The notes beneath the pieces were generated by a model, which was not told the origin of the DNA, ran no database searches, and worked only from the letters and a program-made list of their open reading frames with translations. The translations under genes were made by a program, and so were the position numbers. This document shows positions 1-5,749 of a stretch of 5,749 nt of DNA, one piece after another. Position 1 is the stretch's first letter, and each line of letters starts with the position of its first letter. The stretch covers positions 1 to 5,749 of the forward strand of contig JAOZMU010000255.1 of assembly GCA_029934165.1 (NCBI GenBank), given 5' to 3'. The stretch comes from Bacteroidales bacterium (GTDB lineage: Bacteria > Bacteroidota > Bacteroidia > Bacteroidales > JAOZMU01).

Positions 1-13
1 CAGGCGTAAGCAA

Positions 14-38
14 AATTATTAATTATTAATTATTAATT
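14..38. repeat. 7-bp AT tandem repeat in spacer
   Basis: Three exact head-to-tail copies of AATTATT (14-20, 21-27, 28-34) are followed by a partial fourth copy, AATT. The repeat lies in the spacer before the PorP/SprF gene. The spacer is too AT-rich to interpret confidently and holds no good promoter: only a weak -7-like AATCTTTC at 86-93. An upstream gene could end in it, for example at the TAA at 7-9 if that frame is coding, but six bases of context cannot decide this. Confidence 0.7.
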
Positions 39-106
39 TTCCATTACTAATAACTGACAACTGAATATATTTTTTTATTAATAAAAATCTTTCAAAATTT
101 ATACCA

Positions 107-1030
107 ATGAAAAATAAGATATTTATAATTTTAGCTTTTGCATTTATTTCTCTAACAGTTAAAGGTCAGCAATTTCCATTGCTTTCGACATATGACCAGA
201 ATTTGAACCTTGTAAACCCTGCAAAGGTGTCCGAGAGTGATATAAAAGCGAGTGTTTTTTACCGCAATATGTGGACTGGCTACGACGAAGCCCCAAAAAG
301 TTTTGGCGCAAATGTTCTTTATAAACACAACAATATAAATTTAGGGGTGTTTTTTCTGAATGACAAAGCTGGCGTGTTTAACCAAAATGTAGCTCATGTG
401 AGTTATAGTTATAGAATGGATGTTTCGAAAAAACTTCGTTTAAGTTATGGCGTTTCAGGAGGGTTTAATTTATTCGCTATCAAGTTTAATGAATTACGTT
501 TGCACGATGAAAACGACCCTTTATTACAAACCAGTAATGGCAATTCGATGTTACCAGATTTCAATATCGGAATTGTACTTTCCAGCAAACCAAATATTTC
601 TGCAAAGTACTTAAAACCAAGCTCTTTCTATGCCGGCATTTCTGTTCAGCACTTGCTGGGCGTTGTTTTAGATAATGAAATTGCGCGAAACGACAGTTAT
701 CTAAAAAAGCATTTTAATTTAATCGGTGGATACCGCCATTTTGTAAGTAAAGATATTGAATTAGAAGAAGATATACTGATGAAATACATACCAGATGTTC
801 CTTTTCAGGCAGATATAGGTTTGAAAATGATATATAATTCGCATTATAAAATTGGTGTTTCTTATCGCACCTCAAATGATGTTATTTTTAAACTTGAAAT
901 AGCACACAATATTTTCACTTTCGGATACGCTTATGATTATTCAATAGACAGAAATATCAACAAAAACTCAAACGAAGTTTTTCTTACCTATAAACTACAA
1001 AAACGCTCCGCTTCCAAATATCGTGATTAG
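107..1030 (+). CDS. PorP/SprF family T9SS-associated outer membrane protein
   Basis: This encodes 307 residues, within the usual range of the PorP/SprF family. The family consists of outer-membrane beta-barrels linked to the type IX secretion system; Flavobacterium SprF is needed to export the adhesin SprB, and Porphyromonas PorP is a T9SS component. Seen here: a signal peptide (positive MKNK, a hydrophobic stretch at 5-18, probable cleavage near VKG|QQ at 20/21), then the family's N-terminal pattern, with NPA at 37-39 and R53-x-x-W56-x-G58 followed by AP at 62-63. The rest is alternating aromatic/polar beta-strand sequence with family-like stretches such as PDFNIGIVLSS, FYAGISVQHLL and FNLIGGYRHF. 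The mature part has no cysteine. The ATG at 107 directly starts the signal peptide and follows ATACCA, with no Shine-Dalgarno site. The family is diverse and often paired with particular secreted substrates, so the substrate is unknown. No PorK/L/M/N genes are nearby, so this is probably an accessory paralogue rather than the core PorP. Confidence 0.88.
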   Translation: MKNKIFIILAFAFISLTVKGQQFPLLSTYDQNLNLVNPAKVSESDIKASVFYRNMWTGYDEAPKSFGANVLYKHNNINLGVFFLNDKAGVFNQNVAHVSYSYRMDVSKKLRLSYGVSGGFNLFAIKFNELRLHDENDPLLQTSNGNSMLPDFNIGIVLSSKPNISAKYLKPSSFYAGISVQHLLGVVLDNEIARNDSYLKKHFNLIGGYRHFVSKDIELEEDILMKYIPDVPFQADIGLKMIYNSHYKIGVSYRTSNDVIFKLEIAHNIFTFGYAYDYSIDRNINKNSNEVFLTYKLQKRSASKYRD

Positions 1031-1054
1031 TACTAACCACTGACAGTAACGACA

Positions 1055-1837
1055 ATGAAAATGAAATTAATACTTGATATAGGAAATACGCGTATAAAAG
1101 CATACTTGTTTATAGCTAATGATATTGTTGATAAACACGAAATTGAAACCATCGCCGATACATTTGCTCAATGGATTGATGAAATTTGGAAACTTTATCC
1201 AGCAATTCGATACGTAATAATTTCATCGGTTTCAAAAACAGATGCTGCGTATTTGAAAGTACTGCACGGTAAACTACCAGAACATAAGATAGTTTTGTTT
1301 TCGCATAAAACAAAAATTCCGATAGCCAATTTGTATGAAACTCCTGATACACTGGGACTTGACAGGTTGGCGGCGGCAATCGGAGCAAATGTGCTTTTTG
1401 TCGCAAAAAATGTTATTGTGGTTGATATTGGTACAGCCATTACATTCGAGGTCATCAATGAAAATGCTGAATATCTTGGCGGTACAATTTCGCCAGGTCT
1501 GATGACGCGTTTTCGGGCTTTGAAACAGTTTACGGAAAAACTACCACTTTGCGATATTTCGCATATAGACCCCAAAAAAGCAATTGGTAAAAACACCCAA
1601 GATGCAATTGCCGTAGGTGTTTGGCAGGGAGTTTTGTGCGAGATAGAGGGTTGTGTTGAGCGCATTGCCGAAAAATATTATATGACTGATTATAAGATTA
1701 TTTTAACTGGTGGCGATGCTGTCTATTTTGAAAAGTCGATGAAAAAAACGATATTTGTAGAGCCAGATATTGTAGCCATCGGACTTAATGAAGTTCTGAA
1801 CTTATACCGAATCGGTATCGACAAACAAACTCATTAA
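1055..1837 (+). CDS. coaX: Type III pantothenate kinase (CoaX)
   Basis: This cytoplasmic enzyme phosphorylates pantothenate with ATP, the first step of coenzyme A synthesis. Type III enzymes belong to the ASKHA (acetate/sugar kinase, Hsc70, actin) fold and typically need a monovalent cation. Seen here, over 260 residues (normal family length): phosphate-1 motif DIGNT at 8-12; GLDRLAA at 101-107, with the predicted catalytic Asp at 103 after a Y94 region typical of pantothenate contact; phosphate-2 motif DIGTAIT at 124-130; GGTISPG at 142-148 at the dimer interface; and the C-terminal nucleotide-site motif LTGGDA at 217-222. No key residue appears lost. Two ATGs, at 1055 and 1061, could start the protein; both put the first beta-strand (KLILDIGNT) at the N-terminus. 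It follows the PorP/SprF gene by 24 bp and may be co-transcribed with it. No signal peptide is present, as expected. Confidence 0.97.
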   Translation: MKMKLILDIGNTRIKAYLFIANDIVDKHEIETIADTFAQWIDEIWKLYPAIRYVIISSVSKTDAAYLKVLHGKLPEHKIVLFSHKTKIPIANLYETPDTLGLDRLAAAIGANVLFVAKNVIVVDIGTAITFEVINENAEYLGGTISPGLMTRFRALKQFTEKLPLCDISHIDPKKAIGKNTQDAIAVGVWQGVLCEIEGCVERIAEKYYMTDYKIILTGGDAVYFEKSMKKTIFVEPDIVAIGLNEVLNLYRIGIDKQTH

Positions 1838-1982
1838 TTATTATTCTAATAAAATCAATGAAACTTGACAGCAGTTTGGTGTTAAACTCCAAATTGCAAA
1901 ATTTCAGGAATGTGAGTATAATCAACTAATAATCATTATGTTACAATAAAAATAAATTCTTAAAGCTATTCTGTTGAAGATA

Positions 1983-1998
1983 TGCAAAGGATTTTGCA
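1983..1998. repeat. 6-bp inverted repeat, operator-like or small hairpin
   Basis: TGCAAA at 1983-1988 and TTTGCA at 1993-1998 are perfect reverse complements separated by GGAT. The element is followed by an A-run rather than a T-run, so it is not a + strand intrinsic terminator. It ends about 32 bp before the -33 element of the candidate promoter at 2030-2060, where a regulator site could lie. A 6-bp arm in such AT-rich sequence may equally be chance. Confidence 0.3.
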
Positions 1999-2029
1999 AA
2001 AAATAAATGTTATTTAATGTTAAACCAAG

Positions 2030-2060
2030 TTGAAAAGTTACGTCAAAAAATATAGTTTTG
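2030..2060 (+). promoter_or_regulatory. Candidate Bacteroidota sigma-ABfr promoter
   Basis: TTG at 2030-2032 and TAGTTTTG at 2053-2060 are separated by 20 bp. This fits the Bacteroidota primary-sigma promoter pattern (-33 TTG or TTTG, -7 TAnnTTTG, spacing around 20), with every fixed position of the -7 box matched. Transcription would start near 2066-2069. That leaves a leader of about 85 nt to ATG 2154 or about 190 nt to ATG 2256. It would drive the barrel gene and probably the TPR-like gene downstream. The motif match is seen; activity is inferred. Confidence 0.55.
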
Positions 2061-2255
2061 CGCTTTGCCAATAAAAATTGTAAATTTATAGTTTGTTAGA
2101 AAGAAATTTGTTGGCAATAAAAAATTGGTATTTATTAAGAGAAGTTGAAATTTATGACTAATAATTTAATACGTAAGTGCGTAAAAACGGGAGACTCATT
2201 TCGGGCTGTTATTGACCTGAATATAAGTTATATACAATTCCTGACAAACAGAATT

Positions 2256-3638
2256 ATGCGCTTAAAGGCAAAACCACAAAATTTAGGTGGAAAAAGTAAC
2301 TTGTTGCTTATCTTTTTTGGAGTTCTTTCCCTTTTTTGTGGAAACCTGAATGCTCAGAATAATACTAGCTCATTATACTCGCGTTATGGAATTGGAGAAT
2401 TAACAGAAAGTGTTGGCAGTCAGAATTTTGCAATGGGTGGAACTTCAATAGGTTTGCGAACTCCAGCTCATATAAATTTTGGTAATCCGGCATCACATAC
2501 AACATATTCGCCGCGTAGTTTTATTTTTGATGTTGGGTTTAAATATCGTCAAACTACGATGGAAAGCACAGATGCAATGCGCACTACCCACGATGCAAAC
2601 ATTTCTTATCTTGCAATGGCTTTTCCTGTTACAAGTTGGTGGGGGACAAGTATAGGTATGCGTCCGATTAGTTCGGTGGGTTATAACCTCACTGTCGAAG
2701 ATGAGACCGTTGGCTCTGAGCATACTCTGATAAGTAATTATGAAGGTAGTGGCGGTATTCGTGAGGTTTATTGGGCAAATGCTATACGTCCATTTGCCGC
2801 TTTGAAATCTTCATCGCTGAGTAATTTATCAATTGGAGCAAATTTATCGTATATGTATGGCTCTTTGGATAGTAAAACCACCACCACATATAGAAGTATG
2901 TTTTCATCATCGCTTTTGATAGATGAAAACAGGTTAGTTATTGATGGATTTACCTATTCGCTTGGTGCTCAGTTTAGTGATACTATTTGCAAGAGCGAGT
3001 GCAGAAAAAAATATACCGCAAAAAACAATAAAATATATACAAATGACTTTATATATACAGTGGGTTTAACATTTAGCAACAAACAAAAGTTAGATGCTTT
3101 TTCAAGTCGCTCTTTTGTTAATCACTTAAATGTTAATGGCTACGCTTATAGTCAAGTGATTGACTCAACAGAAAGTGAGCCCGCCGACATTGAATTACCA
3201 AAATCATTAGGTATAGGTTTTTCGTTGCGCAACGGAAATAAATGGGCTGTCGCTGCCGATTATCGTCAAGAAAACTGGGAAGGATTAGCGTTTTTTGGCG
3301 ACGAATTACAAGAATATGCCAATTCTAGCCGAATGTCGGTAGGTGCAGAAATCACACCACGTTGGAACTCATACAGATACTGGCAAGTTATTCGTTATCG
3401 TGTTGGAGCCTACATGTCGAATTACTATTTAAAATTTGGCGACGAACAACTTAAAGACCTCGGAGTTAGCATTGGTTTTGGCTTGCCACTTCCAAACTCA
3501 CGAACATCTTTTAACCTTGGTTTCAACTTTGGTTTCCGAGGTACGACAAATAATGATTTAATGAAAGAAACTTATGGAGCATTTACGCTTAATATTTCTT
3601 TTCACCAATCATGGTTCTACCAACGAAAATTTAATTAG
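2256..3638 (+). CDS. Outer membrane beta-barrel protein of unknown function
   Basis: The product from ATG 2256 has 460 residues. It begins with a basic n-region, a hydrophobic core near 16-29 and a probable cleavage at NA|Q (33/34). After cleavage come YSRYGIGEL (41-49), MGG (60-62) and NPAS (77-80), a pattern seen in Bacteroidota surface barrels and loosely reminiscent of FadL-type porins. Alternating strand-like segments fill the rest, and the C-terminus WFYQRKFN (453-460) is aromatic-rich, as expected for a final barrel strand. The only mature cysteines are C245 and C249, in a basic, loop-like insertion. Start choice: TTG 2145 and ATG 2154 are in frame and would add 37 or 34 residues, burying the signal peptide behind an odd N-terminal tail, although an AGAGAAG purine run lies 9 bases before ATG 2154. 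I prefer 2256. It is separated by 64 bp from the next gene without a terminator, so the two are probably co-transcribed. Substrate and role are unknown. Confidence 0.82.
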   Translation: MRLKAKPQNLGGKSNLLLIFFGVLSLFCGNLNAQNNTSSLYSRYGIGELTESVGSQNFAMGGTSIGLRTPAHINFGNPASHTTYSPRSFIFDVGFKYRQTTMESTDAMRTTHDANISYLAMAFPVTSWWGTSIGMRPISSVGYNLTVEDETVGSEHTLISNYEGSGGIREVYWANAIRPFAALKSSSLSNLSIGANLSYMYGSLDSKTTTTYRSMFSSSLLIDENRLVIDGFTYSLGAQFSDTICKSECRKKYTAKNNKIYTNDFIYTVGLTFSNKQKLDAFSSRSFVNHLNVNGYAYSQVIDSTESEPADIELPKSLGIGFSLRNGNKWAVAADYRQENWEGLAFFGDELQEYANSSRMSVGAEITPRWNSYRYWQVIRYRVGAYMSNYYLKFGDEQLKDLGVSIGFGLPLPNSRTSFNLGFNFGFRGTTNNDLMKETYGAFTLNISFHQSWFYQRKFN

Positions 3639-3702
3639 ACCTAATTACTTATTATTCAAATCAATAGTTTAATTCTTTGCAAACCTTATTTTAGAAAGCA
3701 CT

Positions 3703-5085
3703 ATGAAAGAACATCTTATTTTAGTATTTATTGCAGTTTTTTGCGGAGCCATTTTTTCGACAACCATTAAGGCTCAAGACATCGTTTTGAAGACTCAGAA
3801 AGAACTTCTTGCCGAGAAAGATTCTGCTTATATGATGAAATTTTCATTATATTCAGAACAATATAAAAATAACAAGAAAAAACCTGGCGTTGCTTATGCC
3901 AACTGGGTTAATGTTTTTAAATATTATCCAAAATCGCACAAAAACGTTTATATACAAGGCGAGAAAATTTTAGCCGATTTGATAAAAAACGAGAAAGACA
4001 AAGCGAGAAAGCGCATACTTGTTGATACACTGATGCTTGTGTACGACCAACGTATTAAACATTTCGGACAAGAAGGCTTTGTACTTGGTATCAAAGGAAA
4101 AGCATATTTACGATATAAAAAGGTTTTCGAGGATAAAAATGAGGCGATAAAACTTGCTAATATTGCCTTGATGCGTTCGGTTGAATTGAAAAAAGAAAAA
4201 GCTGATGCCTCTTTTATTGATTCGTATATGCAATCAACTTGTAAGTTGTATAAATTGAAACAAAAAGATGCCGGAACTGTTATTGAAGTTTATATATCCT
4301 TGAAGGAATTACTTAATAACAAGCTGAAAACCACAAAGAAAGAGAAAAAGAAGAAAAAAATAAACAAAACTCTTGGCAATGTTGAACATTATTTTGTAAA
4401 GACAAAAATTAGCAATTGCGATACTCTGATAGCTGTTTTCAAACCGAAATTTGAGGCTGATACAACTAATATTGATATGTTACGCACGATAACAAAATTT
4501 TTGGGCGAAAAATGCGATAAATCAGAATTATACGAAAAAGCAGCAACTTTACTTTATAAAAAAGAACCATCTGCACTGGCAGCCTATAATCTTGCAAAAC
4601 TACTTTTAGTAAAGAAAAAATATAAAGAGGTCGGAAAATACTATGACGAAGCAATCAAGCGGGAAACAGACTCAATGACGATTTCTAAGTATTATTACGA
4701 ATACGCTGCTATTACTGCCACTAAATTAAAAAATTCTTCAGGCGCTCGCAATCATGCACGCATGGCATTGAAATATCGACCAAACTGGGGCAAACCTTAT
4801 ATTCTCATCGGTGATTTATATGCTGCAAGTAGCGGACGTTGTGGCGGTGAAGGCGATGCCGGCGAAGTAAAATTTCGTAAAAAAACCGTTTATTGGGCTG
4901 CTGTAGATAAATACAATACAGCAAAATCTGTCGACGCCTCTGTTGCTGCCGAAGCAAATAAAAAAATATCACAATGTACTGGACATTATCCAAATGTGGA
5001 AGACGCTTTTTTTGTTGGCGTGAAAGACGGAAATTCCTATACAGTAGGATGTTGGATAAATGAAACGACAAAAGCAAGATTCTAA
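3703..5085 (+). CDS. Exported TPR-like helical repeat protein
   Basis: The product has 460 residues. The signal peptide has a hydrophobic core at 5-18 and probable cleavage at IKA|Q (24/25), placing it in the periplasm or at the outer-membrane inner face. The body is alpha-helical and lysine-rich. Helix pairs with TPR-like spacing are clearest at about 275-375 (AAYNLAKLLLVKKKYKEVGKYY and the following ALKYRPNWGKPYILIGDLYA). A very basic stretch occupies about 207-222. The C-terminal part is distinctive: SSGRCGG (376-382), YWAAVDKY (397-404), then aromatic/Gly segments ending in VGCWINE (448-454) before TTKARF. Six cysteines occur in the mature protein (C180, C239, C271, C380, C425, C450), an even number compatible with disulfides. 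To my knowledge similar proteins occupy this slot next to coaX and lptC in other Bacteroidota, annotated only as TPR or hypothetical. Scaffold or protein-interaction activity is inferred; no catalytic motif is visible. Confidence 0.8.
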   Translation: MKEHLILVFIAVFCGAIFSTTIKAQDIVLKTQKELLAEKDSAYMMKFSLYSEQYKNNKKKPGVAYANWVNVFKYYPKSHKNVYIQGEKILADLIKNEKDKARKRILVDTLMLVYDQRIKHFGQEGFVLGIKGKAYLRYKKVFEDKNEAIKLANIALMRSVELKKEKADASFIDSYMQSTCKLYKLKQKDAGTVIEVYISLKELLNNKLKTTKKEKKKKKINKTLGNVEHYFVKTKISNCDTLIAVFKPKFEADTTNIDMLRTITKFLGEKCDKSELYEKAATLLYKKEPSALAAYNLAKLLLVKKKYKEVGKYYDEAIKRETDSMTISKYYYEYAAITATKLKNSSGARNHARMALKYRPNWGKPYILIGDLYAASSGRCGGEGDAGEVKFRKKTVYWAAVDKYNTAKSVDASVAAEANKKISQCTGHYPNVEDAFFVGVKDGNSYTVGCWINETTKARF

Positions 5086-5112
5086 TTTCGCATAATTTTT
5101 AACAGACCTAAA

Positions 5113-5161
5113 TTTTCGGAAAAAGGGAAAAAACACTGTTTTTTCCCTTTTTGTGCGAAAA
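5113..5161 (+). terminator. Strong hairpin, probable intrinsic terminator
   Basis: Arms at 5120-5134 (AAAAAGGGAAAAAAC) and 5138-5152 (GTTTTTTCCCTTTTT) form a perfect 15-bp stem around a 3-nt loop, ACT. Beyond a small internal loop, TTTTCG (5113-5118) pairs with CGAAAA (5156-5161). It begins 27 bases after the stop of the TPR-like gene. The T-run lies inside the 3' arm, and the A-run of the 5' arm makes the structure nearly symmetric, so it could act on either strand. It separates the upstream barrel/TPR unit from lptC. Pairing is seen; termination is inferred. Confidence 0.75.
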
Positions 5162-5166
5162 GATAC

Positions 5167-5175
5167 TATCTTTAC
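5167..5175 (+). promoter_or_regulatory. Weak candidate -7 element for lptC
   Basis: TATCTTTAC matches the Bacteroidota -7 consensus TAnnTTTG at all but the last fixed base and lies just past the terminator hairpin. No -33 TTG sits at a proper distance; the nearest, at 5151-5153, is only 13 bp upstream. A second imperfect -7 candidate is AAGTTTTG at 5257-5264, which resembles the better box before the barrel gene but also lacks a well-spaced -33. The terminator implies that lptC needs its own promoter in this gap; which site is used cannot be settled by eye. Confidence 0.25.
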
Positions 5176-5317
5176 AACAAAGAGAGGCGAAAAAATGTAA
5201 TTGACAGCAAATTTAATGGTCAATATTTGCAAAAAAACAATAAATATACACAATAAAAGTTTTGCCATTTTTACACCAAAATTATTATAACAAACATAAC
5301 TAATTGCATATAAACCA

Positions 5318-5749
5318 ATGCTTTGGAGTTTAAAATTTAGAAATATTATACTTACCATCACAATCTCCTTTTTTTGTGGATGCACAACAGATATGAGCGA
5401 GATTAATCGAATTTCCAGCCGTAACGAATTGCCTGATATTCAAGCAAAAAACTTGGAGATAATTTATAGTAATAATGCAAAAATCAAAGTCCGACTCACC
5501 ACCTCAGAATTGAACCGATATATGCGCAAAAGTCAGGAAATTTACACCGAATTTCCTAAAGGCATAAAAGTTCTTTTCTTCGATGCTAACGAAAAAGTAG
5601 AATCTCGGCTTACGGCTAATTACGCAAAATATTTTGAAGAGAAGCAATTATGGCTCGTGAAGTATGATGTCGAACTTATTAATAATGAAGGTGTTGTGTT
5701 AAATTCCGAAAAACTGTTCACCGACGAAAAACGACAACTAATTTATACT
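5318..5749 (+). CDS. lptC: LptC-like LPS export protein, 3' end cut by window
   Basis: The first 144 codons are present and open to the right edge. LptC is the bitopic or lipid-anchored periplasmic component that passes lipopolysaccharide from the LptBFG transporter to the LptA bridge. Seen here: a short basic N-terminus (K6, R8), a hydrophobic segment at 10-21, and Cys22 followed by TTD, suggesting a lipoprotein although FFCG|C is a poor lipobox. Then comes the LptC-type beta-jellyroll pattern: ELPDIQAKNLEIIYSNN, a tyrosine-containing stretch, EFPKGIKVLFFD (78-89), SRLTANYAKY (96-105), and YDVELINNEGVVLNSEKLFTDE (the usual V-x-N-x-x-G then T/S-E-x-L order). Bacteroidota LptC proteins are around 180-200 residues, so perhaps a quarter is missing. 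ATG 5318 follows AAACCA and directly starts the hydrophobic anchor. In related genomes I would expect a CorC/HlyC-type protein and a SurA-like prolyl isomerase downstream. Confidence 0.87.
   Translation, partial: MLWSLKFRNIILTITISFFCGCTTDMSEINRISSRNELPDIQAKNLEIIYSNNAKIKVRLTTSELNRYMRKSQEIYTEFPKGIKVLFFDANEKVESRLTANYAKYFEEKQLWLVKYDVELINNEGVVLNSEKLFTDEKRQLIYT

Larger units (their letters stand above)
1838..2255 (+). other. Long intergenic/leader region before the barrel gene
   Basis: This stretch of roughly 420 bases has no convincing gene. The first 190 bases after coaX hold only weak AT-rich hairpins: TTTGG/CCAAA at 1875-1893, and a 6-bp inverted repeat TGCAAA/TTTGCA at 1983-1998 with loop GGAT. 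Neither has a terminal T-run, so I cannot point to a coaX terminator. A candidate promoter lies at 2030-2060. From 2139 the frame of the barrel gene is open, with possible starts at TTG 2145 and ATG 2154, but I read 2139-2255 as probable 5' leader because the signal peptide only begins at ATG 2256. Confidence 0.6.

Noticed and set aside
1195..1665. Minus-strand open frame of 156 codons
   Set aside because: It lies wholly inside coaX, whose protein has all its family motifs. Its own translation is Ser/Ile-rich with no recognisable motif, as expected of an antisense shadow.
1875..1893. Hairpin TTTGG/CCAAA as a coaX terminator
   Set aside because: Only 5 bp with a 9-nt loop and no following T-run; too weak to call a terminator.
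1858..1929. 23-codon open frame right after coaX
   Set aside because: It has no signal, motif or start context beyond chance. Short frames of this size are expected in any 300-base gap.
3664..3680. Possible promoter (ATTCTTTGC) before the TPR-like gene
   Set aside because: Two mismatches to the -7 consensus and no -33 TTG at suitable spacing. Co-transcription from the barrel gene promoter is simpler.
5201..5229. TTGACA at 5201 with TATTTG at 5224, resembling an E. coli sigma-70 promoter
   Set aside because: Bacteroidota primary sigma factors do not use the TTGACA/TATAAT pattern, and TATTTG is a poor -10 match anyway.
5216..5290. 24-codon open frame (MVNICKKTIN...) before lptC
   Set aside because: It lies in the probable promoter/leader region of lptC, is AT-driven, and has no features supporting translation.
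4969..5385. Minus-strand open frame of 138 codons with hydrophobic stretches
   Set aside because: It overlaps the TPR C-terminus, the terminator hairpin and the start of lptC. The apparent hydrophobicity comes from reading A-rich sequence in reverse as Phe, Ile and Leu.

Overview
The window reads as chromosomal DNA of a Bacteroidota member, most likely Bacteroidales or a related lineage that has a type IX secretion system (T9SS). Evidence: low G+C (about one third by eye), A/T-rich start contexts without Shine-Dalgarno sites, a promoter-like element matching the Bacteroidota -33 TTG / -7 TAnnTTTG pattern, a PorP/SprF-family protein, and a Bacteroidota-style coaX to lptC gene order. All five genes lie on the + strand, four complete and one cut by the right edge. 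I see no mobile element, CRISPR array, tRNA or rRNA.

Layout: (1) 1-106 is AT-rich spacer with a 7-bp tandem repeat. (2) 107-1030 encodes a PorP/SprF-family outer-membrane protein. (3) 1055-1837, 24 bp later, encodes CoaX, type III pantothenate kinase, with all main motifs present. (4) 1838-2255 is a long non-coding gap with a good candidate promoter at 2030-2060. (5) 2256-3638 encodes a signal-peptide-bearing outer-membrane beta-barrel protein of unknown function; an upstream in-frame extension to 2154 or 2145 is open but probably leader. (6) 3703-5085 encodes an exported helical-repeat (TPR-like) protein with six mature cysteines. (7) A perfect 15-bp hairpin at 5120-5152, with an outer stem to 5113/5161, probably ends that transcript. 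(8) 5318 to the right edge encodes the N-terminal 144 residues of an LptC-like protein.

Functionally this is a housekeeping envelope neighbourhood: one coenzyme A biosynthesis enzyme among cell-surface proteins (a T9SS-associated barrel, an uncharacterised barrel, an exported repeat protein) and the periplasmic LptC component of lipopolysaccharide transport. The barrel and TPR genes probably share a transcript, while lptC probably begins a new one. No obviously new system is present. The least understood part is the barrel plus six-cysteine TPR pair between coaX and lptC, which may be an undescribed envelope-assembly or maintenance module; that function is inference.
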